From: Competibacteraceae bacterium UBA6584
Lineage (GTDB): Bacteria; Pseudomonadota; Gammaproteobacteria; Competibacterales; Competibacteraceae
Assembly (NCBI GenBank): GCA_002433805.1
Contig: DJIW01000005.1
Span: forward strand, 960 to 46,502
DNA: 45,543 bases
Direction of reading: 5' to 3'
Made by a program: the position numbers and the translations under genes. This document shows, piece by piece, positions 16,793 through 24,891 of the stretch. The stretch's first letter is position 1. The number at the start of each line of letters is the position of its first letter. The notes beneath the pieces are model-generated. The model worked only from the letters and a program-made list of their open reading frames with translations, did no database searches and had not been told where the DNA came from.

Positions 16793-18061
16793 ATGGAATC
16801 CCTCAACTTTCTCGATCTGTTCCAGGGGATCAACACGCTTGTCCAAGGGTTCTCGACCGATCCTAAGATCGCCTTCGGCCGCGTGTTCCTGATCTTCCTG
16901 GGCGTTTTGCTGCTGTATCTCGGACGCAAGGGCGTGCTGGAAGCCCTGCTGATGATCCCGATGGGTCTCGGCATGGCGACCGTCAATGCGGGTGTAATGT
17001 TTTTCTCCGTCTACGATCCGGCTTCCGGCCTGAGCATTGCCGCCAGCCAAGCATCGCAGCTACCCGGCACCTTGCATGTCGCCCCGCTCGCGCAGGATAC
17101 CGACGCCTTGATAAACATCCTGCAAATCAACTGGCTCCAGCCGATCTACACCTTCATGTTCAGTAACGGCCTCATCGCCTGCTTCGTGTTCATGGGCATC
17201 GGCACGTTATTGGATGTAGGTTTCGTGATGGCTCGGCCGTTTCAGAGCATGATCATTGCCCTGTTCGCGGAATTGGGCACGGCGATGGTGTTCCCCCTTG
17301 CAGTTGCGATGGGGCTGAATCCGGGACAGGCGGCCTCGGTGGCGATCATCGGCGGCGCAGACGGCCCGATGGTGCTCTTCACCTCCCTGACGCTGGCGAA
17401 AGAATTGTTCGTGCCGATCACGGTGGTGGCCTACCTGTATCTGGGATTGGCCTACGGCGGCTTTCCTTACCTCATCAAGCTGATGATTCCCGAGCATCTG
17501 CGCGCCTTGCCGATGCCGATGGAGAAAACCCGGACGATCACTTCCAACGAGAAGCTGGTGTTTGCGGTGATCGCCTGCGTGCTGCTCAGCCTGCTGTTCC
17601 CGGTAGCCTCGCCGCTGCTGCTGTCGCTGTTCCTGGGGGTGGTCGTCCGCGAAAGCGATTTGCCAAACTTTTACGAGTTGTTCTCCAACACCGTGCTGTA
17701 TGGCGCTACCTTTTTCTTGGGGCTCACGCTCGGAATACTGTGCGAGGCGGGCACTATCCTGAGTCCGGTGGTGTTGAAACTGCTGGTGCTGGGCATCCTG
17801 GCGCTGCTGATTTCCGGCATCGGCGGAATCATCGGCGGTTACGTGATCTACTACTGGTCGGGCAAGAAGTACAATCCGGTCATCGGCATCGCTGGGGTCA
17901 GTTGCGTGCCGACCACCGCCAAAGTCGCACAGAAATCGGTTGGACCGGGTGTCATCGTGCTGCCGCACGCGCTGGGCGCCAACATCAGCGGCGTGATTAC
18001 CACCGCGATCTTCGCGGCGGTCTACGTCGCTTACCTACAACCCCTGATGCTGAAAGGTTGA
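16793..18061 (+). CDS. mmdB: Na+-translocating decarboxylase beta subunit (OadB/MmdB)
   Basis: A 422-residue membrane protein that decarboxylates carboxybiotin and exports Na+. Around ten hydrophobic segments are visible. Signature stretches are IGTLLDVGFVMARP, IIGGADGPMVLFTS, with the conserved Asp of the family's Na+ site, and a C-terminal SCVPTTAKVAQ and LPHALGANISGV. The length fits the family (about 400-430). It is the last gene of the operon and is followed by a terminator-like inverted repeat. Confidence 0.95.
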   Translation: MESLNFLDLFQGINTLVQGFSTDPKIAFGRVFLIFLGVLLLYLGRKGVLEALLMIPMGLGMATVNAGVMFFSVYDPASGLSIAASQASQLPGTLHVAPLAQDTDALINILQINWLQPIYTFMFSNGLIACFVFMGIGTLLDVGFVMARPFQSMIIALFAELGTAMVFPLAVAMGLNPGQAASVAIIGGADGPMVLFTSLTLAKELFVPITVVAYLYLGLAYGGFPYLIKLMIPEHLRALPMPMEKTRTITSNEKLVFAVIACVLLSLLFPVASPLLLSLFLGVVVRESDLPNFYELFSNTVLYGATFFLGLTLGILCEAGTILSPVVLKLLVLGILALLISGIGGIIGGYVIYYWSGKKYNPVIGIAGVSCVPTTAKVAQKSVGPGVIVLPHALGANISGVITTAIFAAVYVAYLQPLMLKG

Positions 18062-18069
18062 GGCTTTAT

Positions 18070-18110
18070 TCCGGCGGGCCGCGCCATGCGTTCCGCCGGA
18101 TCTTGCTTTC
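18070..18110 (+). terminator. inverted repeat after the decarboxylase operon
   Basis: TCCGGCGG (18070-18077) and CCGCCGGA (18093-18100) are perfectly complementary with a 15-nt loop, followed by TCTTGCTTTC. Position 9 nt after the mmdB stop and the pyrimidine-rich tail suggest a terminator, though the T run is broken. Confidence 0.45.
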
Positions 18111-18125
18111 CCTCAGTCAAACCCC

Positions 18126-18908
18126 ATGGAGCTTTTGATTATCGGCCTCGCCGCCGGTCTGGCGTCGGCGCTGACCTTATTTTCCGGCTTTGGACTGGGC
18201 ACGGTGCTCACGCCGGTTTTTGCCCTATTTTTTCCGGTGCCGCTGGCGATTGCGGCGACCGCCCTCGTTCACTTCGCCAACAATCTTTTCAAGCTGGGCC
18301 TTTTGGCGCGACAAGCCGATTGGCGGGTTGTCGTCCGCTTCGGCCTTCCAGCGGCGCTGGCGGCGTTCGCCGGCGCGCTGTTGCTCGAACGCTTCGACCG
18401 GCTGCCGCCGTTATTCGCCTACTCGTGGGCGGGAACAAGTCATGAAGTCACCGCACTCAAAACCGTGATCGGCGGCTTGATCGTCGTTTTCGCTTTGCTG
18501 GAGCTTTGGCCGCGCTTCCAAGCGCTGGCGTTTCCGGCGCGCTATCTGCCGTTGGGCGGCGCGCTATCCGGCTTCCTCGGCGGGTTGTCGGGCCATCAAG
18601 GCGCGCTGCGTTCCGCGTTTCTCATCAAGCTGGGTTTATCGAAAGAGGCGTTCGTGGCGACCGGGGCGGTGGCGGCCGCCATCGTTGATCTGTCGCGGTT
18701 GCTGGTCTACGGGACCGGCTTTCTCGCCGAACATCTCACTCGGTCGCGGGAACTGCTGTTGCCGGTTACGGTGGGCGCGCTGTGCGCCTTCGCCGGGGCG
18801 GTGCTCGGCGCGCGGCTGCTAAAAAAAATCACCTTGCAAACGGTGCAAAGGGTCGTGGCCGGCATGATGCTGCTCATCGGCGTCGGCCTCGTCACCGGCT
18901 TGCTGTAA
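18126..18908 (+). CDS. TauE/SafE-family membrane transporter
   Basis: A 260-residue protein with about eight hydrophobic helices and the repeated half-structure of the TauE/SafE (DUF81) family. The N-terminal half has LTLFSGFGLGTVLTPVFALF and the C-terminal half has GFLGGLSGHQGALRSAFL, which match the paired Gly-rich motifs. Members export sulfite, sulfoacetate or related organic anions; the substrate here is unknown. It lies 64 nt after mmdB in the same direction and may be read through. It converges with the nor-associated operon. Confidence 0.85.
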   Translation: MELLIIGLAAGLASALTLFSGFGLGTVLTPVFALFFPVPLAIAATALVHFANNLFKLGLLARQADWRVVVRFGLPAALAAFAGALLLERFDRLPPLFAYSWAGTSHEVTALKTVIGGLIVVFALLELWPRFQALAFPARYLPLGGALSGFLGGLSGHQGALRSAFLIKLGLSKEAFVATGAVAAAIVDLSRLLVYGTGFLAEHLTRSRELLLPVTVGALCAFAGAVLGARLLKKITLQTVQRVVAGMMLLIGVGLVTGLL

Positions 18909-18949
18909 GCCCTCGACTGCGCCTGCAAATCGCTTGATTTTGAAGTCGA

Positions 18950-20263
18950 TCAAACGCCGGCCGAGGACGGATCGGGGGCCGGTTCCGCCGCGCGCGAAAG
19001 CCGGCGATAAGCCAGCCCCACCTGGGTCAGGTTGAATCCCAGCCACGCGCCGGTCACTCCCAAGGCGAGCGCGGCGGGAACGCTAAACAGCGACGGATAT
19101 AGCACGGCGGCCAATAGCAGCAACAACGCCGCCAGATAAGCCCACCACTGCCGCCGGATCGCCGCGTCCGGCAACAGTTGTTTCATGTTGGGCACCTTAA
19201 TCCGCCCGAAAAGCTGAGCTTGCAGATGAAACCAGGCCAGAAACGGCACGATTTTGTACATCATGCCGTTGATAACGCCGAGCGCGAAGCCGGCGATCAT
19301 CAAGATTCCCAACGCTAACTCGATTTGAGGGGCTTGCGCTCGCGCGGGCGACGCTTGCGCCCACAACCACAGCCCCGCCGCCGCCAACAGACTGATCAGG
19401 CTCAGCCGCCAATAATTCAGGCTCGCATCGCCGATCTTGCGCCGGCGCTGGGCCAGCAGGTAGAGCGTGATGCCCGCAAAGCTGGCCGTCGCAACCGCCA
19501 GACCCGAAGCCGCAAGCCGCGCCGCCGTTTCCCAACCGCCCGCCAACAACAGCGACCACGCGACCAGCAACCCGCTCACCAGCAGAGCAAACGCGCCGAC
19601 AAAGCGCGGCGGATACGGTGGGGTGATTTGAAACATCGGCACCACCTGATAGGCGACCCCCGCCACCAGCAGCACCGTCCAACCCAGCAACCCCCAACCC
19701 GCGTGCAGGTTGGCGACCGCCAACACCGGCAACCGCCACCCCCAACCGAAAAACCCGCTCAACCAGAGGCCGAGGCCGACAGTCGCCAGCAATCCGGTCA
19801 AGGCGCAACGCAGCGTGACCACCGTGCCGCTGGCGACCGGCGCGCGCCACAGGGCGATGTGGATGGCGGTCAGAGCCACCCCGAACGCCAGACCGAGCAG
19901 CCACGTCGCCAACCGAAAGACGGGAGGAAGGCCGACCCACAAACCGGCGGATAGCGCCAGCGTTCCCAGCGTCAGCGGGATATGGATCAACGCCGCCGTC
20001 AGGCGCGGGCGCGGCACGACCACGCCCACCACCACCGGCAGCATTTGCAGCAAGGCCCCTATCATCACCTGCGCCATGAAGCCCAGGGTCAGCAAATGGG
20101 TCAGCGCCAGAGTGGCCGGCGACCAGCGGCTGGCGAAAATCCCCGGTCCCTGCCACAGGATCAACAGCGCCGCCAATACCAGAAACCAGGGCGCGGTCAA
20201 AAAAAAGCGCAGCGGCACGCCAAACGGCGGGGCTTGTTCCAGCGACAGACCGGCGGGAATCAT
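18950..20263 (-). CDS. multi-span membrane protein, heme-copper oxidase subunit I/NnrS-like
   Basis: A 437-residue protein of about twelve hydrophobic helices. Histidines lie inside or next to helices in THLLTLGFMAQ, AIHIALW, ANLHAGWG and AWFHLQAQ, which recalls heme-ligating positions of oxidase subunit I or NnrS-like proteins. I do not recognise a named function. It is third in an operon with a hemerythrin and a DUF2249 protein, each overlapping the next by ATGA, and diverges from norCB across an FNR/DNR-type box. The context suggests a role in NO or O2 handling or electron transfer during denitrification. Heme binding is inference from histidine placement only. Confidence 0.7.
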   Translation of the reverse strand: MIPAGLSLEQAPPFGVPLRFFLTAPWFLVLAALLILWQGPGIFASRWSPATLALTHLLTLGFMAQVMIGALLQMLPVVVGVVVPRPRLTAALIHIPLTLGTLALSAGLWVGLPPVFRLATWLLGLAFGVALTAIHIALWRAPVASGTVVTLRCALTGLLATVGLGLWLSGFFGWGWRLPVLAVANLHAGWGLLGWTVLLVAGVAYQVVPMFQITPPYPPRFVGAFALLVSGLLVAWSLLLAGGWETAARLAASGLAVATASFAGITLYLLAQRRRKIGDASLNYWRLSLISLLAAAGLWLWAQASPARAQAPQIELALGILMIAGFALGVINGMMYKIVPFLAWFHLQAQLFGRIKVPNMKQLLPDAAIRRQWWAYLAALLLLLAAVLYPSLFSVPAALALGVTGAWLGFNLTQVGLAYRRLSRAAEPAPDPSSAGV

Positions 20264-20487
20264 GGACCCGAAATCACAATCTCGAACTCCCCGCTGGCGA
20301 GCGTCGTGGTTTCGTAGCGGTAGCGGTGTCGGCGCAGGAGGTCGTAAAGCGGATAAGGCTGGCGGTGAATGAGGAAACGGACGCGCTGCCCCGGCTGCAA
20401 ATGCTCCAGCGCCGCCAACACCAATTCCATCGGTTCCGGCGGCTCCAAGCCCCGACCGTCGACCACTATATCCGCCGGCGCGCTCAT
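20260..20487 (-). CDS. DUF2249 protein
   Basis: A 75-residue protein with VVDGRGLEPPEPMELVLAAL, then GQRVRFLIHRQPYPLYDLL. This is the pattern of DUF2249, a TusA-like small alpha/beta fold found near denitrification and hemerythrin genes. The frame is open to 20562, but ATG 20487 overlaps the hemerythrin stop (ATGA at 20484-20487) and gives the family start. Its own stop overlaps the membrane-protein start. The TusA-type Cys is absent; the pocket instead has HRQPYPLY. Function is unknown. Confidence 0.82.
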   Translation of the reverse strand: MSAPADIVVDGRGLEPPEPMELVLAALEHLQPGQRVRFLIHRQPYPLYDLLRRHRYRYETTTLASGEFEIVISGP

Positions 20488-20936
20488 GCCGGACGGTCGG
20501 TTGAGATCGCTTGCATCGCGTCGATCACCGCTCCAGCGGCGGGCCCCAACACCCGGTCGCACATCGGATACAGCATCTGCTCCTCCTTGATGTTGTGCTG
20601 CTGCATCAGGATCAGCAAGGTTTCCGCCTGCCCCAGGAATTCCTCCAAATCGCCCCCGGCGAGAGTGCCTTGCATTTCGGCCAGCGTCTCCCGCATCTGC
20701 TGGTGCTCCAACCGCATCACCCGCGTCGGACCCATGGTGATGCCGCTGCGCTGTTCGAAGGCGGGAAACAATTCGTCCTCTTCCTTGCTAAAATGCAGTT
20801 CCATCGCCGCGTGAAACTGCTGGAAACCTTCCCGGCATCGATTGGCGTCACCCGCTTGCGCCGCCTCCTCGGTCGCGGCAAAGCGTTCGTCGCAGCAGCG
20901 GTGCTCGGCGGCGAGCATCTCGGCGATTGCGGTCAT
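20484..20936 (-). CDS. hemerythrin HHE domain protein
   Basis: A 150-residue four-helix protein. Diiron ligand motifs are in order: EHRCCDERF with His12, FHAAMELHFSKEEDE (H...HxxxE), EHQQMRETL, and QQHNIKEEQMLYP (HxxxE). Such domains bind O2 or NO, and in denitrifiers some are induced by NO and linked to Fe-S repair or signalling. ATG 20936 has GAGAGG upstream and replaces a longer open frame from 20984. It is first in a three-gene operon whose promoter region, shared with norC, holds an FNR/DNR-type box at 20997-21010. Confidence 0.88.
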   Translation of the reverse strand: MTAIAEMLAAEHRCCDERFAATEEAAQAGDANRCREGFQQFHAAMELHFSKEEDELFPAFEQRSGITMGPTRVMRLEHQQMRETLAEMQGTLAGGDLEEFLGQAETLLILMQQHNIKEEQMLYPMCDRVLGPAAGAVIDAMQAISTDRPA

Positions 20937-20996
20937 GATCGATCCTCTCGTTTGAAAAACCCGCAGTGATTTTAGCGGGCGCAAGACCTACTTTAA

Positions 20997-21010
20997 TTGA
21001 CTTCAATCAA
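20997..21010. promoter_or_regulatory. FNR/DNR-type box between hemerythrin and norC
   Basis: TTGACTTCAATCAA matches the TTGAT-N4-ATCAA consensus of Crp/Fnr regulators at nine of ten positions. It lies 61 bp upstream of the hemerythrin start and about 100 bp upstream of norC, so it could serve both divergent units. A dnr-type regulator is encoded at 37383. Confidence 0.75.
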
Positions 21011-21109
21011 GGAAAAACGCTGGCGTTCGCCAGATTATAGTGGCTGCTTTCATCCGCCCGGCGTCCGTTTGGGGAAGCCCCGAACTCTCGCCACAAGCAT
21101 GAGGTGCCC

Positions 21110-21535
21110 ATGAGCGCATTTTTCACCAAATCCATGGCGCGAAACATCTTCTATGGTGGCACGCTGTTTTCGGTGCTGCTGTTTCTCGCGCTGACCCTAC
21201 ACACCACTTGGGCGTTGCCCAAGCGCGACCACCGCGAGAATCTGACCGAGCAAGTGGTGCGCGGCAAACACCTTTGGGAGACCCGCAACTGCATCGGCTG
21301 CCACACCTTGCTGGGCGAGGGCGCGTATTTCGCGCCGGAGCTGGGCAACGTCTATCCCCGGCGCGGCGCGGATTTCATCAAGGTCTGGATCAAGGCGCAG
21401 CCGACCAAGGTTCCCGGCCGCCGCCAGATGCCGCAGTTCAATTTCACCGATCAGCAATTGGATGATTTGGTGGCCTTCTTAAAATGGACCTCCGAAATCA
21501 ACACCGAAAACTGGCCGCCGAACATTCAAGGCTGA
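21110..21535 (+). CDS. norC: nitric oxide reductase subunit C (cytochrome c)
   Basis: A 141-residue membrane-anchored monoheme cytochrome c. There is one N-terminal membrane helix (about residues 13-30) and the heme motif CIGCH at 61-65; the axial Met is probably in RRQMPQFNF. It passes electrons from periplasmic donors to NorB for 2 NO to N2O. ATG 21110 has GAGG just upstream. norB starts 32 nt downstream. Confidence 0.96.
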   Translation: MSAFFTKSMARNIFYGGTLFSVLLFLALTLHTTWALPKRDHRENLTEQVVRGKHLWETRNCIGCHTLLGEGAYFAPELGNVYPRRGADFIKVWIKAQPTKVPGRRQMPQFNFTDQQLDDLVAFLKWTSEINTENWPPNIQG

Positions 21536-21567
21536 GCGCCGGCGCCGACCAAAAAGGAAAGACCATC

Positions 21568-22980
21568 ATGCCATTGCTTCAATACCAATCCCAAGCGGTC
21601 GCCAAGCCTTACTTTATCGCCGCCATCGGCCTGTTCGTCGGACAAATCCTGTTCGGCCTGATCATGGGCCTGCAATACGTGGTCGGCGATTTTCTGTTTC
21701 CGGCCATTCCGTTCAACATTGCCCGCATGGTGCATACCAACCTGCTGATTGTCTGGTTGCTGTTCGGCTTCATGGGCGCGGCTTACTATCTGGTGCCGGA
21801 AGAATCCGAAACCGAATTGCACAGCCCGCTGCTGGCGCATCTGATGTTCTGGGTTTTTCTGATCGCCGGCGTGCTGACGGTGGTCGGCTATTTGAGCGTG
21901 TCTTATGAAAGGCTAACCGAGATCGGCGGCAATAATCTCCTGGCCACCATGGGCCGCGAATTTTTGGAGCAACCGACTTACACCAAGATCGGCATCGTGA
22001 TCGTGGCGCTGGCCTTCTTGTATAACATCGGCATGACCGTGCTCAAAGGCCGCAAGACCGCCATTACCATCATCCTGCTGACCGGCTTGATCGGCTTGGC
22101 CTTTTTCTTCCTGTTCGCCTTCTACAACCCGGCCAATCTGGTCAAGGATAAATTCTATTGGTGGTGGGTGGTGCATCTGTGGGTCGAGGGGGTCTGGGAG
22201 CTGATCATGGCGGCCATCCTGGGCTTTGTGCTGATCAAGATCACCGGCGTGGATCGGGAAGTGATCGAGAAATGGCTGTACGTGATCATCACCCTGGCGC
22301 TGATTACCGGCCTAGTCGGCACCGGACACCACTATTACTGGATCGGCGCGCCCGGCTATTGGCAATGGTGGGGCGGGGTGTTCTCGGCGCTGGAACCGCT
22401 GCCGTTTTTCGCCATGACCATCTTTTGCTTCAACATGGTCAACCGCCGCCGCCGCGACCATCCCAACAAGGCCGCGACCCTCTGGGCGCTCGGCACCGCC
22501 GTCATGGCGTTTTTGGGCGCGGGCGTCTGGGGTTTCTTGCACACCCTGGCCCCGATCAACTACTACACCCACGGCACCCAACTGACCGCCGCCCACGGCC
22601 ACATGGCGTTTTACGGCGCTTACGTGATGGTGGTGCTGACCATCATTTCCTACGCCATGCCCAGGCTGCGGGGGCGGGAGGTCAACCCGGAACGCGCGCA
22701 GGTTCTGGAGATGTGGTCGTTTTGGTTGATGACGGTGTCGATGGTGTTCATCACCTTGTTCCTGACCGCCGCCGGCATCGTGCAATCCTGGTTGCAACGG
22801 ATCATCCCCAACCCGCAATCGTTCATGGCGGTGCAGGATCAATTGAACATCTTCTACTGGCTGCGGGAACTGGCGGGCTTGGTGTTCTTGGTCGGCTTGA
22901 TCGTTTATCTTTACAGCTTCTTCGCCCAGAACAAGCCGCAAACCGTCGAGGCGGGCGAAGCGCAACCGGTCACCAGCTAA
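21568..22980 (+). CDS. norB: nitric oxide reductase subunit B
   Basis: The 470-residue catalytic subunit of cNOR, a heme-copper oxidase relative with heme b and a heme b3/FeB site. Expected ligands are visible: ARMVHTN (His56), VVHLWVEGVWE (FeB His and the conserved Glu), GTGHHYYW (two FeB-site His), and HGHMAFYGAY (heme His pair). About twelve membrane helices. A longer frame opens at 21484 inside norC; ATG 21568 with AAGGAAAG is the real start. Confidence 0.97.
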   Translation: MPLLQYQSQAVAKPYFIAAIGLFVGQILFGLIMGLQYVVGDFLFPAIPFNIARMVHTNLLIVWLLFGFMGAAYYLVPEESETELHSPLLAHLMFWVFLIAGVLTVVGYLSVSYERLTEIGGNNLLATMGREFLEQPTYTKIGIVIVALAFLYNIGMTVLKGRKTAITIILLTGLIGLAFFFLFAFYNPANLVKDKFYWWWVVHLWVEGVWELIMAAILGFVLIKITGVDREVIEKWLYVIITLALITGLVGTGHHYYWIGAPGYWQWWGGVFSALEPLPFFAMTIFCFNMVNRRRRDHPNKAATLWALGTAVMAFLGAGVWGFLHTLAPINYYTHGTQLTAAHGHMAFYGAYVMVVLTIISYAMPRLRGREVNPERAQVLEMWSFWLMTVSMVFITLFLTAAGIVQSWLQRIIPNPQSFMAVQDQLNIFYWLRELAGLVFLVGLIVYLYSFFAQNKPQTVEAGEAQPVTS

Positions 22981-22996
22981 ACCTTGTTGCAATCAC

Positions 22997-23019
22997 CCCC
23001 TCTCGGCCGGCGAGAGGGG
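22997..23019 (+). promoter_or_regulatory. stable hairpin between norB and norQ
   Basis: CCCCTCTCG (22997-23005) and CGAGAGGGG (23011-23019) form a perfect 9-bp stem with a 5-nt loop in the 66-nt gap between norB and norQ. No T run follows. It may set the expression step between the structural and accessory genes by RNA processing or partial termination. Confidence 0.5.
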
Positions 23020-23046
23020 CGTCGCGTCCGCTGAAGCGTTTTCCTC

Positions 23047-23850
23047 ATGAAGCCATTGCCGCTACCCATCAAGCCCGCGATTCCTTTATACGAGCCGTTC
23101 GGCGACGAACGCGCGGTGTTCGAATCCGCCTGGCGCAACCGCTTGCCGCTGCTGATCAAGGGTCCGACCGGCTGCGGCAAAACCCGGTTCGTCGCCCACA
23201 TGGCCGCGCGGCTCGATTTGCCGCTGCACACCCTCGCCTGTCACGACGACCTTTCGGCGGCCGATCTCGTCGGCCGGCACCTGCTTCAGGGCGGAGCGAC
23301 GGTCTGGTGCGACGGGCCGCTGACCCGCGCGGTGCGCGAGGGCGGCATTTGCTATCTGGACGAGGTGGTGGAAGCGCGCAAGGACACCACGGTGGTGCTG
23401 CATCCGCTGGCCGACGACCGGCGGGTGCTGCCCATCGAGCGCACCGGCGAAGTGCTGCACGCTCCGCCCTCCTTCATGCTGGTGGTCTCCTACAATCCCG
23501 GCTATCAGAATCTGCTCAAGACGCTGAAACCCTCGACCCGGCAACGCTTTATCGCCTTGCGTTTCGATTTTCCGACTCCGGAACGGGAGCGGGCCATCGT
23601 GATCGGCGAAACCGGCTGCGACGCCGCGACCGTCGCGCGCTTGGTTCAACTCGCCGGTGCGTTTCGCGCCTTGAAAGAGCACGATTTGGATGAAGTTCCC
23701 AGCACCCGCTTGTTAGTTTACGCCGCGCAGCTGATTGAGGGCGGCATGGATAACATCACCGCTTGCCGGGTCGCCTTGGTCGAGGCGCTGACCGATGACG
23801 AGGCGACCGCCGCCGCCTTGATGGACGTGGTAAATGCCAGTTTCGGCTGA
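23047..23850 (+). CDS. norQ: MoxR-type AAA+ ATPase, nitric oxide reductase activation
   Basis: A 267-residue AAA+ ATPase. Walker A GPTGCGKT is at 39-46, the Walker B region GGICYLDEVVEAR follows, with sensor 1 FMLVVSYNPGYQ and an arginine finger region TRQRFIALRF. NorQ works with the VWA protein NorD to mature or insert the FeB iron of NorB. Here a polyferredoxin gene lies between norQ and norD. No strong ribosome binding site is seen before the ATG. Confidence 0.94.
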   Translation: MKPLPLPIKPAIPLYEPFGDERAVFESAWRNRLPLLIKGPTGCGKTRFVAHMAARLDLPLHTLACHDDLSAADLVGRHLLQGGATVWCDGPLTRAVREGGICYLDEVVEARKDTTVVLHPLADDRRVLPIERTGEVLHAPPSFMLVVSYNPGYQNLLKTLKPSTRQRFIALRFDFPTPERERAIVIGETGCDAATVARLVQLAGAFRALKEHDLDEVPSTRLLVYAAQLIEGGMDNITACRVALVEALTDDEATAAALMDVVNASFG

Positions 23851-23862
23851 GCGGAGGGTACC

Positions 23863-24867
23863 GTGACCGCCTTTCAACGCAAACGCATCTTCTACCAGGG
23901 CGGTTTCTTCATTCTGTTTGTGTTCGCGCCGGTGTTCGATCTGCTGCGCTTCGATTTAATCGAAGGCCACTTGATCGTCTTCGGCCGGCCGTGGACGCTC
24001 GGCTTGGATGATTATCTGGCCGGACGGATCGACAACACCGCGATGGCGCTCAATATCCTGCTGCGGGCGATTGCGCCCGCGCTGCTGCTGGCGGCGACGG
24101 TGCTCGGCGTAGCGTGGCGCTGGGGGCGTTTGTACTGCGGTTGGCTGTGCCCGCATTTTTCGGTGGTGGAAACCCTCAACCAACTGATGCGCAAAGCCAG
24201 CGGCAAACAAAGCCTCTGGGATAAAAAACCGGGTCCGACGCGGCATCCCGACGGCGCGCCGGCCCTCGCCGACCGCCGTTACTGGCTGCTGGCGCTGCCC
24301 TTGGCGTCCGTATTCGCCTTGCTGTGGGCGGTGGTGCTGCTGACCTATCTGCTGCCGCCGGCGGAGGTTTACGGCAACTTGTTCACGCTCGCCCTGACGC
24401 GCAATCAGGCGTTGTTCATCGGCGCGGGCACAGCGGTATTGTCCGTCGAATTCACTTTCGCCCGCCATCTGTTTTGCCGCTACGGCTGCGCGGTCGGACT
24501 GTTTCAAAGCCTGGCTTGGATGAGCAACCGCAAGGCCATGGTCGTCGGCTACGCCCGCGAGCGCGCCCGCGACTGCGCCGCTTGTCCGTCCTTTTGCGAC
24601 GATGCGTGCCCGATGCGGCTCAAACCCCGCAACATCAAGCGGCTGATGTTTGCTTGCACCCAATGCGGCCAGTGCATCGACGCCTGCGCGACGGTGCGGC
24701 GAAATCACCCCGAGAGCGGCTTGCTCGACTGGATCGACGGGCAGCGCGCCTTGCAAGCGGATGGCTACCAGGGGCTGCTGGCGCGCGAGCCAATCGCCGC
24801 CCGACCGATCCAACGCACAACGCGCGCGTTGAAACCCGCCGTCCCCGCTTCCGGCGCCGCCGGCTGA
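23863..24867 (+). CDS. membrane polyferredoxin (NosR/NapH/CcoG-like) within the nor operon
   Basis: A 334-residue membrane protein with about five hydrophobic segments. Two membrane-border Cys pairs (CGWLCP at 92-97, CRYGC at 205-209) are the mark of NosR/NapH/CcoG proteins. Two Cys-rich clusters follow: Cys238, 241, 245, 249 and Cys265, 268, 271, 275, enough for two [4Fe-4S] centres. There is no flavin-binding FMN domain and no long periplasmic N-terminus, so it is not NosR. GTG start with GGAGG upstream, 12 nt after norQ and 24 nt before norD. Its job in NO reduction is unproven; electron supply or iron-site reduction during NorB maturation are options. Confidence 0.85.
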   Translation: MTAFQRKRIFYQGGFFILFVFAPVFDLLRFDLIEGHLIVFGRPWTLGLDDYLAGRIDNTAMALNILLRAIAPALLLAATVLGVAWRWGRLYCGWLCPHFSVVETLNQLMRKASGKQSLWDKKPGPTRHPDGAPALADRRYWLLALPLASVFALLWAVVLLTYLLPPAEVYGNLFTLALTRNQALFIGAGTAVLSVEFTFARHLFCRYGCAVGLFQSLAWMSNRKAMVVGYARERARDCAACPSFCDDACPMRLKPRNIKRLMFACTQCGQCIDACATVRRNHPESGLLDWIDGQRALQADGYQGLLAREPIAARPIQRTTRALKPAVPASGAAG

Positions 24868-24891
24868 GCGCCGATAGACGAGGCGACGCGG

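Noticed and set aside
18939..18958. TTGAT...ATCAA dyad as a third FNR box
   Set aside because: Spacing between half-sites is 10 nt, not 4, and it lies at the convergent 3' ends of two genes.
22158..23693. 511-residue ORF across norB and norQ
   Set aside because: Out-of-frame shadow of two clear genes; Arg/Gly/His-rich artefact.
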